From assembly GCA_951230915.1 (NCBI GenBank), contig OX579636.1, positions 39,758,433 to 39,822,432 on the forward strand: a stretch of DNA of 64,000 bases. Direction: 5' to 3'. Source of the DNA: Antitrichia curtipendula. Lineage: Eukaryota > Streptophyta > Bryopsida > Hypnales > Leucodontaceae. The translations under genes and the position numbers were made by a program. The notes beneath the pieces are model-generated. The model was not told the DNA's origin. It ran no database searches and saw only the letters and a program-made list of their open reading frames with translations. Of the stretch, positions 11,664 through 23,789 are shown one piece after another (within the stretch, counting starts at the first letter, position 1; the number at the start of each line of letters is the position of its first letter).

Positions 11664-14600
11664 ATGGTGCTTCCGTCACGGGAGGACGAAACGGTGCTGC
11701 GATCGGCTCCTCGGCCTTTGGATGTCCACGCCGTCTTTGCCAGTCGAATGGCTGCGACTGGAATCCAACCTCAAGATCGCATTGGTAAGTTTCGGACAGT
11801 GCATGTACTTGAGTCTTCAAATGTTTGAATTGGTTTGGAATTATGGTAATATTTGCTCATCGTGCGAGATTTTAGGGTGCTGTATTTAGGTTCGTGTCTC
11901 AGTTAGGTACCTTACCTTGTGAAAGTGAAATCACGAGTTGTGTGGCAACAGGCAGACAGAGTTTAGCTTGCAATGGCGTGTGTCTGAATTGACTGTTGGA
12001 GTGCAGCAATTGCTGTGTCCGGAGGTCCAGACAGCATGGCGCTGTGCTTACTGGCAAAGCAATGGTGGCAAGGATTTCGCGAATCCGGGATTTATGCCGA
12101 GAGGCCGACTGGCATTGTGGTCGACCATGGACTGCGTCCGGATAGTGCTGCAGAGGCTTTGCGAGTGCAAAGTTGGGTTTCAAATCTTGGTCAGTTTGCA
12201 GCCTGGCCATTGAGATTGCACCGCATCATTATAAGTCTTGCCAACTACGGGTTTCCCTGAATGAGAACTGCTTTAGCTCTGTTTCAAGAAAATTTAGCAA
12301 CAGGGTTACAGGGTTTAGGGTTACAAAGTTTTAGGGGTTTTAAGGGTTTAGGGTTTAGGGTTTAGGGCGTTGTATTTGATGGCATAGAGGTAGTCTTTTC
12401 ACGTGCGGCGATGGGTGATTTAGATTTCGATTTAGCAATGGGTAATGAAGTTCGTGCATGCATTGATGCAGGCATGGAGTGTCATGTGCTCAAGTGTGAA
12501 TGGTTAGATGGACGGCCTAATTCTGGACACCTTCAAGAGGCAGCTCGTAACGCAAGGTTCTTCATTACTTTTGTCATGGTATCGTGTTTTTACCGCTTTT
12601 TGTGAAGGGAGAGTTCGGTTCTTCTTAGAAGAAATGCGTTACCAATCTATTAGGAGTTTGTATTCCAAACTTCATTGAGTGTCTGCTGCAGGTATTCCCT
12701 TATGGAACAGACATGCTGGAAGCATGGCATCATCAATTTACTTACAGGCCATCAAGCCGATGATCAGGTTTATTTGCCCCGTCGTCTTTGTGCCTTCTCA
12801 TTTTCTGGGAGCGTGGAGTGGTGCTACTTGACGAGGTTACTGTGAATGTTGCCCTGCGAGGAATTACCCAGTCCTTCTGAGGAGATCCAGAAGCTTTGTG
12901 AACAACCACTCTGACATTTTTATGGTTGGCAATCTTCATCAGGCAGAGCTCTTCATGATGAGGTTGGCACGCAGCAGTGGCATTATTGGCTTAGCGGGAA
13001 TGGCCTTTGTGTCTCACTTTTACTCCCGGCGGCCGACGTCGATGAACCACACCGGGTTGTTATTAGTGAGACCTTTGCTTCATTTTTCTAAGCAAGACTT
13101 ATACGCAGTATGCCCCATCATCCTCACCCGTTTTTGCAATGGCATAGGACATAATCTCGAATGCGCTGAGTTCAAACATGATTAGAACGTCAAATAATTG
13201 CTTTATGCCTTGCCGTGCTGGAGCTTGTAGAAAATATTTTAATGTCAGTAATCTTATTTTCCGGTTGAGTACATAATTATTCTGAGAACTCTGGCTGCTT
13301 GTCTTTCTTCGGATGTTTTCCTTCAGATCAGAAGCTTAAGCTTTTGAACTCCGTTAGTGTTGTGTATTCTCGGATGAAGCGTGTCTACAAATATCGAAGT
13401 TTGGGACTTATGCTTGTATAAGTGAAAAGTGCTCTTGTCTTGGCCATTATGATCAGGTATGTAGGGATGCAGGACAGGAGTGGGTTGAAGATCCTACCAA
13501 TTCAAATCTCACATTTGCTCGTAATCGCATCCGCCAAGTTCTTTCAGATCCTCTTTATGGTGAGTTGGAGGCTTTGCTATAGAGTTTTTAAAGTTAACTT
13601 CTGGATTGGATGGGTTTTGCTTTGCATTTCGTCATTTTTAATTACGTCATCTTGCCTCAGAGATAACTCTCGTCACTCTCCTTCTCATTTCTGTTGCTTG
13701 CAGACGATTCTAGGCGGCAAATTCATCACTTGATAGCTGCCTGTAGGCAAACACGGGCAGTCCTTGACAAAGCCAGAGACGAACTGTTGGCGAAGACTGT
13801 TACGGTCTCTAAAGTGAAGACCTGACTCCTCTTCTGTTGCTTCCATGCTACCCGTGTTTTGAGATTTCAAGCGTAGTGGTCGGTAATATTGTATGGCGTT
13901 GATATAATTTACTCTCGAATACTGGTATTTGAAACCGGCTGTAGTGGCATATTAAGGTCTCTGACCTGATGCTCTGTGTGCCCAGGATTTGGGTTATGTT
14001 GCGATTGATGTGAATCTCCTTGCATCCAGTAATGCAAGCGATGCAGTTCTTGGCAGAGCCTTGGTGGCCGTACTGCAGGCGAGTTTTTTTTTAATCTTAT
14101 ATTTTTCACAGTATCTGGTTAACAAACCTGGATAAACTGTTTAGTTTATCTGGCTGCACATTACATTACTGGAAATCTTCTGCATTTGTATTAAGTAGTT
14201 GCAATATCGGTTGATACGACGTGCCTTCAAACAGCATGGTTGACATGCTCACATGCTGTCTTCTTGGGTAAGGGCTTCAGTTTGTAGCGCAGAGGGAGAA
14301 GCCACCCCGTGGAAAAGCAATGAAGATATTGATGGACAAAATCAGTCAGCCCCCTTTCAAGGTACACTCCATTGTAATTAACCTGCACTAAACTGCGAGC
14401 TGGGAAACTATTATACAACTTTAACTTTATTTTTTCCATTCTTATCCATTTTAATGAGGATTCACCGCATAATTTTTATTTGACACTCATATCTGTCATT
14501 GATGCTATATATATTCTTATTTTATGTGATTCCGTACTCCATAATCTTTGGGTCTCACAGACTGCCGTGATGTGCAGGAAGCCTTCACTTTAGCTGGTTG

Positions 14601-15962
14601 CCATGTATCGCCTGCCCCAGGCTCTAAGGGTTCCAAGGTCATGGTGTGCTTGTCTCCCGAGTCTCCAACACCTGCGCTGGGATCGGACTTGATGTCGTGG
14701 GAATCAAGTTCAGTTGTGACATCTACAAAAGTGGATTCAAGAGGTCCTCATTTAAGGAATCCCGAAGACGTACTTTATGAAGGGGGCAAGCGACCCATTC
14801 TCGATGCCAGTAGTGGAGCACCAAATGTGTTGGACCAAGGGAGAAAGCTTGGACTAGTCTCGGAGGACGTCGCTACTCTATTGAACTCATTAAAAAACGA
14901 GATTGCTGAGACTATGAGTAAAACCATAGAAGAGTGTAAGAAAAGCGAACCAAGGCATAAGGAGGTTTTATATGGATTAGACAATCGTAAACAAATGCTT
15001 CCGTTAGCACATACTAGCTACTTTATGAATAGGTATTTAGTTTCATGGGGCCCAAAAGTAATACCTGCCAAGTCGAACGAAATACAATATATGACTTTGA
15101 GTGGTGATCAAAGAGGTAGATGCTGTATTTTGAGGGACAAACCAGCTGTATGGATCCGGCACTACCAGGAGACAGATTTTGACCATCTCACTCGCGTTCT
15201 GAAGACGGATTTCAAATCCAAGAGTAATGACAAGGTGAACAGCTGGTGTGTCTACCGACTCGAGAGTGATTTGTATGGTGCGAATGAAGAGAAAAGTGGG
15301 CTGATGCAGCTGGAGTTGACCAAGTCTCCCTATAAGAGAGATACCAGTCAGAAACCCAAACCTCGCAACGTCAAGAATCCGAAAGTCGACCCGACTTATT
15401 GCGGCGGTTATGTGACTTCGAAGGCTCAGCGAGTCCTGGCTATTCTCCGGTTTATCCCGAAGCCTGTGAGACGAGGACTACCCGTACTTGTGAATGCTGA
15501 AGGCTTACTACTAGCAATTCCGGTACAGAACTTATTTCTTCTCATTTCGTGGTGCAGCATATCATTCTAAATAAACCCTTGTTGAGCACCCACCCTCTGA
15601 ATTGGCATGAAAAGAATATCCCTGGCTCCTTGTTATGTAACTTGAGCTCAATTTGAACATCAAGGCCATGAGCCAGTTTCTTGACTTGTGAGAGTATGTG
15701 AGAGCTTTAATTTGATTTACTGTGATGTGGCATGGACTCTAAGTTGGAAGTCCTCTCAAAAGTTGCCAAGCTACTACCAAAGAATTTTGTGAGGTTGGAA
15801 TAGGGATGCTTTCTTTACAGATGAGAAGTTTTGCCAGGGATTCTTACGAGGAAAACGTGTTTTTTGCAGACTCTTGGTTTCCACCGCTGCCCTTGGGTGT
15901 CGGTTTCTGCTGTCGTCCGCCCTAGGATACCGCTAGGCGGTGGCCATGCCTCTTGGACATGA
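11664..15962 (+). CDS. tilS: tRNA(Ile)-lysidine synthase, TilS-like, 11 exons
   Basis: The enzyme uses ATP and lysine to convert C34 of tRNA-Ile(CAU) to lysidine, so that AUA is read as Ile; in plants it is nucleus-encoded and acts in plastids. My exon chain is 11664-11784, 12007-12189, 12388-12556, 12692-12767, 12943-13107, 13457-13559, 13704-13813, 13986-14078, 14281-14361, 14578-15522 and 15870-15962; all junctions keep frame and give 712 residues. The PP-loop motif SGGPDSM is at residues 45-51, VVDHGLRPDS at 78-87 and GHQADDQAE near 177-185. WVEDPTNSN and ARNRIRQVL follow, as in bacterial TilS. The C-terminal exon has AGCHVSPAPGSKGSK, then a long low-conservation insert, then a plant-type ending GGGHASWT. 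The start is the only in-frame ATG in exon 1; an upstream exon with a transit peptide may be missing. The intron after exon 8 begins with GC instead of GT. Confidence 0.88.
12300..12367 (+). repeat. Telomere-like TTTAGGG repeats in a TilS intron
   Basis: The second TilS intron holds degenerate and then clean copies of the plant telomere unit: GGGTTTAGGGTTTAGGGTTTAGGG near 12345-12367, preceded by variants such as GGGTTACAGGG and TTTTAGGGG. It is short and interstitial, not a chromosome end. Confidence 0.75.
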
Positions 15963-18060
15963 AACTGGTAATGATTCTCAAACTAAAACTAAATTTATTC
16001 TCGAATGACCAGCGAATTTTCCTTGGGCTCATCTAAAGCCCTGCCTAGCAGAAGAGGTCTAGCATCTCGTCAGCAACGCTCAACGTCTAATATCCTGTTG
16101 ATTCAGCTTAGCAGGGTTCTGGTAGAACAGATTTGATAGCCTCACAGAAGTGATGGAAAGGTTCAGCAACCTTCAGTCCTGCAAACTCAACTATGTACTA
16201 AGCTGCAGTTCAATCAAAACTGTTACAATGGTTTCTCTTATCTTTGACATTACCCAGGTGGGGTTGCTCTCTTCCCTTGGGAGGGAAGGATGATACTTCC
16301 CTAGATGCTTGGGACGAAATATAATTATAATCTGAGCATAACTATTGGCCAGCCGGGTGGTATTCATCACTACACTATTGGTTATGTTTCAAAGCAAATT
16401 GAAAATTCAAACAAAAATAATGCATTAAAACATTTCAAATCAATATGGATTGTGAAAAATAGGCTCACATTTTGCTTGTGTAGTGAAACGAAATTTTTAT
16501 GATACAATTGAAAACATTTATTATGTCAGCACATAAATTTATTGCCACATGACAAGCAATAAGTTTTTGGCTGCAGGATAGGCAATGACCCATCAATTCA
16601 AACCATGCATGGCTTATGTAAATTGGTGAATGCATGGTAACAAAGATGCCTCCAAAGTATTGCTTCAAAAAAATCCACACTCGTTTTCTTTTGCCAATTT
16701 CTTAAGCTTGTTAGTGATTCACATAATTTGGTTTGAAATTGAGAATGAGTCATTGGTTGGCAAAGGGGTGGGTGGGTTGTCTTACACTTGTGCATGTATT
16801 TATAGAGGAGACTTTTTAAATCATTTGCAATCAAAGTGTGGTTTTTGAGGTCTTTGTCAAGGGTTGAGTTTAACTTTTGACTAGAGCCTTCTAAAAAATA
16901 TCAATACTTGGATGCAAATTTTTGCTAAAAATTTGGAATTGTAGTGTGTGTGCACAAGCAAGTTTGAAACTAGTTTTGGTATATGCTATAAATGAAGGTT
17001 ATTGTGTTTTAAATGAAGGTGGAAAAGAATTCCAATAGTTCCAATTGTTTATTTTAGATTTTTTTTTCTAATAGGAAAATGTTGACTAAAAAATAACTAT
17101 TTTATGTGTATTTTGGATTCAGAATTTAAGGAATTTTAGAACTAAAGTATTTAGAGATTAAGAATCTCCAAGTTTGATTTTTTCTAAGAAATTTATTGTA
17201 GATAGATGTTTCTAAAAATAAGTTGAATTTGAAGATATATTATTTATTTATTTACATTCTTTTTTGTGATTGAATTAATTCTTTGCAATTTTTGTAAATG
17301 AGTATGGATAGCCTATATATAATTCAGTAGACTATACAATGTAAGGTATAAGAAAATTATCCAAATGTCTATATAGTATAAAGATTTAAGTAATCACAAC
17401 AAGTTACCTAAATGTGCAGAATATATCTAGCCTAGTTTGGAAGTAACACCCACAAATTCCTAATTAAACCCTAACCTTTTGAACTCTTCTACTTTGGTAT
17501 AAGTATATATCAAGCTTATTCCCTCTATTGATTTCATTTTGCACTTGAAGCATTATAAATTTGCGTCACCATCACATATCTTTTCTATTAACTTATAGTT
17601 TATATTTTATAAAACCTGCAATTTTTAAGGAACTTTTTCAAACTTTTTAGCTCTTAAATTTGATCATTCCCTATATAAAGCAAGGTAATAGTAATAAAAA
17701 TAGATGGGAGGGGGGGGGGCATTAATTGAGAAGTAAGGTGGAAGTGCCTATTACCATCCACTTATAATAAACAATTCTTGATACTTTGATGCATAATCAA
17801 TACATGAAACTGTAGTTTTTATAATTGACAATTGATGATTTAAAAAAAAATGAATTGTATGTTTCTAAATTTGTATGAATCTATGATGAATTTTCAAAAC
17901 TCATGATGTATCCTAATGACAATTGCATTCTAGATTCATGTATACATATAGAACATTTTGGACTATTTGCATGTAAATATAGTTAATTATTTCCAAGATT
18001 GATTTATGATTCAAGTTGGTTTTAGGCACTTCTAAGACGCCGATAATTTATGAATTGATT
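15963..18060. other. TilS 3' flank and AT-rich intergenic DNA
   Basis: No gene is supported. The only striking feature is a homopolymeric G run of 10 or more near 17708-17719. Base composition falls again to the AT-rich background after about 16300. Confidence 0.55.
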
Positions 18061-19599
18061 TTGCCAAAGCACATGGAATCTGAAAAGTGACCTCGATTTT
18101 CAAAAAGACACTGGAACTCAATCAGCCATGCAGGTTGAAACTGACGACAGGGATTTCCGTAGATGAAGATGTTCGTTCAGGGTTTGTCTTGCAGAAGCGA
18201 GGCAAGCAAATGCGTCCGACGCTTTGAGAGAGCGAGAGAGAAACAGACACAAACGACTGCCGTCGGATCGCGAAGCACAGGATTCTGACAATGGCGAGAA
18301 CTCAGGGTTTGCTGTCAGATTCGTCAGGTACTCATAATTGCGCAGATCATGAATTACACGTTCTGCGTCATTCCGCTTTGTAATCGCTGACACAATTCAT
18401 TTCGTTTCTTAATTGCTTCAGTTCGCTCCGCAGATTTCATGCATGCTCTCGGAGGTAGAATTCAATCCTCTTGCTTATCACCTCTTTGCGATGAAATTCC
18501 GTTTCAGTTGTTTCAAAAAACAAAACAAAACATCCTCTTGCTTAATTGCCGGAGTAGTCGATCACTAATTTTTGTATGACGCGGCGAGTTTCAATTATGG
18601 AGGCACTGATTACTTTCTCTTGCGAATTAAATGCTCTTTCCGAAGATGATGGACGCTAATTCTAGTAATGTTGCTTAATGTTGTGGACAGTGCATTACTT
18701 TTCTGTCATGGTTGCTTTTGGCCACCTTCGGTTTGTTATGTTGTTCTTGTTGACTGCGTTTTGTGCTTAGTTTTGTACTGTTTGGTTTTTGTGCTCGTTT
18801 TCGATTCCGTTGATCATATGGTGACCGAATATTTCGTATTAAGGTATCCATTTCGCGAGTTTGCTAAGTTAGGTCGTGATCAATGTAAGGGAAAAGATTG
18901 TGAAGACTTTTGAGAAGATTAGGGCCGAGAATCAGGTCAATTTAGCTTGATTTTTCTGTTTGATTTTGATCAGTAATTTTTTGTCTCTGTCTCCGCGACG
19001 TGAGGTTCAAATAAGGAGGTCGTACTAATTTTACTTGCGAAGTGCTCGATGGATGCCAGTACTTTTATTAGAATGTTGCTTGTTAAATCGAATTGTGTGC
19101 CGAATTTGTGCATGTGCTAACTCCTTGTTTGGGAATAAGCTTCCTTGGAGGAGAAATTTAGGATTCCGAGTTCGTCGTGACTCTCTTATTTTTGAAAAGT
19201 GTTTCTGGTAGTTTTAATCATGATTTTCGTCGGATTTAAGATCCTTCTGTATTTAAAACCCTGACCTTCATTTCTTGGCTTGGCGACGACTGTTTTCCTA
19301 GACAGAATCATCGTCGTGCTCAAATTCACTAGACGATTCGTGTGACAAATTATATCATGCTAACACCTACTTGATGCTTTCGTCATAAGTATATTCTGCA
19401 GGACATCATCTGCTTGAGGACTTTGCCGCTAGGGTGTTTTATTCAGCACTTCCATTCATGCCCTCCTTGTCGTTTCCTTACTCCGTTTCTTCGCGGATCG
19501 TACTTAACGCGTGCCTCTTCTCTCTCTGTGTGCCCCTGTAGAGCTTTCTACCCCTTGCATCTACGTGAGGCATTATCCCTGCAAAGAAGCTTAGTCGCT
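18061..19599 (+). promoter_or_regulatory. Presumed promoter and 5' leader of the FAH-family gene
   Basis: Composition becomes genic at about 18060. There is a purine-rich GAGAGAGCGAGAGAGA stretch at about 18225-18240. A possible first exon lies near 18290-18330 (ATGGCGAGAACTCAGG, then CAG/GTACTC). The next plausible acceptor is TTCTGCAG at 19393-19400. No long conserved frame is visible, so I treat the segment as leader with at least one intron, not as a separate gene. Confidence 0.4.
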
Positions 19600-22500
19600 A
19601 TGGCCAGCATTATGAGTGCCCGTCCATGCTTCGCTTCTTTGGTGAAAGTAAGACATCATTTTCGTTCTAGCATCGGTTATATAGACTTGTCCTCCCTGCG
19701 AATGCCTCGGAGGAGAATACAGTCATCTGCATTCGTGGCATCTCTAATTGAAAACCCTGGTAGAGACTCTCCATTTTCTTTCAGCCTCAGCTTAACTCAC
19801 TTTCTTCCAACTTTTCTGGTCTTGTCGTGGCGTACTCAAACCCCTGATTGTAATATGCGTAATAGAATGATTGTCATATTCTTTCCTATCGAGATGGTAC
19901 AGTGCAGCAGTTTTATAGATTGTCGAAAGAGGTTCATACTTATAGATTATTTCTGGGTACTTGATGCAGACCACGACTTCAAGTTGGCCACATTTCGAAC
20001 AAGCAAAGTTGAAGATAGGGTGGGAGTCGTTCGTGGAAACTCTATTTGGTAAGTTTCAATGATTGAGATTTATGGATTTTTTTCTTGCAACACTCAAATT
20101 ACTAACATTTGGTAGCGGACGATGTGAAGCGGCTTCCCGTGGGCCAATGAGATAAGGGTAGCTGTATGTGTCGTATTGTGTGCCCGTATTAAGCTTTACT
20201 CCTCTCGTGGTTTAAGCATCGAATTAGACATTCTACCACGCGAAGATCAGAATATCTCGACCTAATTGACTTTGAGCAGGCCTTTGCAGGACATTGCGAA
20301 CTTTCAATCAGGATGCACTCCCGCTGAAGTAAATGACATGAATGCTGTTATTAGGAATTGGGACCTTCTCAAGGGCAGGTATGTAGATTGGACAAAAGTT
20401 TCTTCTCTTGTATTCCTACGCCTGCCTCCTGACGCACTATTCTGAGAGTGCTGAATATTGAGACTGTAACCAGACGCGTCAGAGTTGCATGCATCGATGC
20501 TGGACTCCTGCGGTTCGTGTGCATGATTCTCTTTTCTTGCAGTGTCAAGTGAAGAGATAATTTATGGTTAGGGTTTGCACAGGAACTGACTGCAGCTACA
20601 CACTGTGATGGCAGCATACATGTGGAAGGAGAGGGAATCAATTTGAGTGATGTTTTGCTACAAGCCCCTATACCAAGACCAACGGGCACTATCATGTGCA
20701 TTGGTAAAAATTATTTGGATCACGTGAAGGAAGTGGACACATGGAAGACTGCTCCTGGCATAACACAACCAGAGGCCCCTAAGGTTATTTATATCCATCT
20801 TCGGGCTGTGGCCTTGCTTCTCTCTCATGTCAACGGTGGGATGTATCTTCTGCCAGATAATGCTTGCTGTCTAGGAGACAAATTTTAGCATCTGTTAAAG
20901 GAATATTTTTTCATCGACACGGTGATGGTGGTTATACGTGCTACCCCGCCGCAATTTGACCGGGTGATTCTAATTTCGCAATTTCCTCCCGCTGTTGGGC
21001 ACCAAGGGCCCTCAACTGCCAGATATGGAAGTCATACTTGATTCTTGATAGTAGCCCATCGAGGATTGCTTGACCACCCTTGCAGAAAATCGTATGCTGT
21101 GTAAATCCTTTGATTAGGCCAGTGTTGAATTCTTTTACATGCCGCTAGCGGTATCGTGTCATATGCGCGTCTGATTATGAAGTTGGCTTCTGCCGTGGCA
21201 GCACCCCATAGTCTTTACAAAGGCCTCCCAATCTGTCGTTGGGCCTGGAGCTGCTATCAAGTACCCTCACGGATGGTCAGATCATGTTGATTATGAAGCA
21301 GGTGAGGGTCTTTGATGTCTACGTTTGTCATTATAAGTTTCAGCTGTCTACTCATTATAATGACCAATATTTGTGATTGCTGTAACAGAGCTAGCGGTGA
21401 TTATTGGCAAGCCTGGACGCGGAATCTCCAAAGAAGATGCTTTCGACCATATTTTTGGGTGAGAAATTTGTAATCGTTATTATTACGCGAGGATGCGGTC
21501 AGACAAAACGCAGAGGTAACCCAGAGGCAATTTCTTAGTAAAATGAGCTGCTAAACGTATATTTTAGCAACTATTCTACCTCTGGGTTTTGTCATCCTGC
21601 TTCCCATGTGTTAAAATTTTTCTAGTTGCAGGTTATCTGGTATACGAAGCTTTCCTCTGATGTGTGTAAACCTTCAGAGTATTAACCTGTACAGCCTAAC
21701 AAAATGTGGTGGTTGTGAACCAGCTACACTATACTCAATGACGTGACTGCCAGGGAAGTTCAAAAGCGACATCAGCAAGTAAGCAATATTGTGATTGGCA
21801 GGTGTTCGGTATTTCATTGCTAGCTGATTATTTATAACTGTCAACGAGACCATTGATATTACATTTTTTCTGTGACGATGGGTAGCAGAAATAGCTGACT
21901 CTTTTTTTTATTGTAATTATTATTTGAGTTCGAAGACATACTATCTAAGTGCCCATCAAATTGCCACTGATTCTGGTTGCAGTGGTTCCTGGGCAAGAGT
22001 TGTGATACGTTTTGTCCAATGGGGCCATGGATTGTACCAGCTTCTCAATTAGATGGCCAGAACCTTGCTTTGCAATGCTGGATTAATGATGAGCTTCGTC
22101 AGGTATACTCACTCTTTCTTAAAAGCAGTGTTATTGACCACTTTCGCTTTGCTACCTCTTTACTGTTTTTGTTCTAGATTTCCCACTGGCCAAGATTGTC
22201 CTTGAATTTGACCGCAGCATCACTGTTCCTTTGTAGGATGGAAGGACATCTCAAATGATTTTCCCGATCGCCGAGTTGATTGAAACTATATCTGTCGGAA
22301 TCACACTTCAACCCGGAGACATAATAGCCACTGGCACACCATCTGGTGAGTATGTGATTCAGAACCCGAGGTCGCCGTCCTATCAGAATCAATGGCAATT
22401 TGATGGGCCTACCCTATCGAGCAGGGAATTTGGTTACAACTAAGTGTTTGGCTCCTTTATAATTCGCATTGACAACAGAAGTTTAGCACTGAGACGTACT

Positions 22501-22733
22501 CTCTGTAAGGTCGTTCTTTTGACTAGGACCAGTGATGAGAACAATGAATGGTGTTGGGTGTTAGATTTGTTTTTACCCATTACCATTCAGGGTTGCCAAA
22601 CAGGGTACTGACATCGCTTTCGCCATGAGCAGGAGTTGGATCAGGCTTTAACCCTCCACGTCATCTCAAGCCGGGGGACAACATTCGCATTAAGATCGAG
22701 GGCATCGGTGAACTACATAATCATGTGGAGTGA
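19600..22733 (+). CDS. Fumarylacetoacetate hydrolase family protein, FAHD2-like, 10 exons
   Basis: Members of this family are Mg-dependent hydrolases or decarboxylases acting on acylpyruvates or oxaloacetate-like acids; the substrate here is not determined. My exon chain is 19600-19759, 19970-20048, 20280-20378, 20615-20783, 21202-21301, 21389-21458, 21724-21778, 21983-22102, 22237-22345 and 22633-22733, all in phase, giving 353 residues. The first ~50 residues are basic, Ser-rich and lack acidic residues, as in a mitochondrial or plastid targeting sequence. An N-terminal lid domain ([18 protein letters not shown]) precedes the FAH fold, which separates it from the shorter FAHD1. Core motifs are [20 protein letters not shown] (metal ligands E201 and E203), ILNDVTARE (D232) and [17 protein letters not shown] near the end. 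The acceptor of exon 4 was chosen at GGCAG/CATAC because the nearer CAG breaks the frame. Confidence 0.85.
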
Positions 22734-23449
22734 GCTTCTTCGTCACTTCTAGGGTACATTTCAATGATTAGAACCAATATTTTCATAAAAAGTTGAGCTA
22801 GCGATTCCGACTGTCGTTCTTGTTCTCGCCTCAGTGGTGATTTACCTGATTTGAAGCGTGAACTTAGTGCTTCGATATAGATGATGCACCGGCTTCTCCT
22901 TTCCATGCTGGTACGTTGAGAGAGAATTCAGAGATCCCGAGGTGATTCAGAGTTTTAATTCAGAGAATCACAGGTGATTCACATTACATATCAAGGTTCA
23001 ACTACTCCCGTCCAGGACCTCAGTAAAAAGTGGCTTTGCCAGGTCTTTGCGTTGCACAGTACTTTTTCTATTCTCAACCAAATTTTCTTAATGGATCCGA
23101 ATTACTCATCATCATTCCAAAGAAGTAGGTACTAGGCAGCATCCAAAAACAATCTACCTGTACTACTGTGTACTATATGAGTATCTTCTATGAATGTGCA
23201 TCCTACCGAATCTTTCCTGAGCCCCAATCTATGAGCCAGATGACACTGGTCTTGGAATTATCGCGGCATTTGCATCCCGAAGCAAACTTGGCAGTCACTC
23301 ATGCAGTGCTGGAACCCGGAAGACTCGTTCAGAGCGCTTGCCACATGGGCAGAACAGATACGCTGAGTTGGCCGACCAGGGGCCGGTAAGGTGACTCACT
23401 CCACGTAACATTCTCAGCCATTAAGTAAATAACACCCCTCTAAAAGGTG
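22734..23449. other. 3' flank of the FAH-family gene, no gene seen
   Basis: The segment has genic base composition but no conserved frame. A small repeat of TTCAGAG/GGTGATTCA occurs at about 22927-22982. It presumably contains the 3' untranslated region and polyadenylation site. Confidence 0.45.
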
Positions 23450-23640
23450 CAATGGACGGATCCCTCCTTCCAAGACCTCATGACCAGGCTTCATGACCGG
23501 AGTTCAAGACTTCAAAAACATAGGCTTCAAGACAAGAGTTCAAGACTTCTAGACTCCAAGGGGAGACTTCAAGTCTCGAAGACGAGTCTCAAGACGAGAC
23601 TTCGAGACTTCAAGTCAGCTTCAGTGCTACAACGCCGTCT
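23450..23640. repeat. CAAGACTTC microrepeats with an internal palindrome
   Basis: The words CAAGAC, GACTTC and TTCAAGACTTC recur many times in this stretch. The core at 23565-23616 starts and ends with GACTTCAAGTC and folds back on itself (for example AGTCTCGAAGACGAGTCTC against GAGACTTCGAGACTTC). An open frame crosses it only because the repeat lacks stops. It is a simple-sequence expansion with strong hairpin potential. Confidence 0.7.
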
Positions 23641-23789
23641 GCACGAAGAAGAGTGATGAGTATCTGTGAGTAAAATCCCCAGTGGCTTCGTTTTTGAAAA
23701 GCCTTGTCAGAATTGAAGGCTGGTGAGTGAGCCGAGTATCGATACAATTTCCACTTGCTGGTCGGTGGTGAAAAAGGTTGCTTGAGTGA

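Noticed and set aside
18118..18393. Minus-strand open frame of 91 codons upstream of the FAH-family gene
   Set aside because: No homology or splice context supports it. The plus strand of the same stretch looks like a gene leader.
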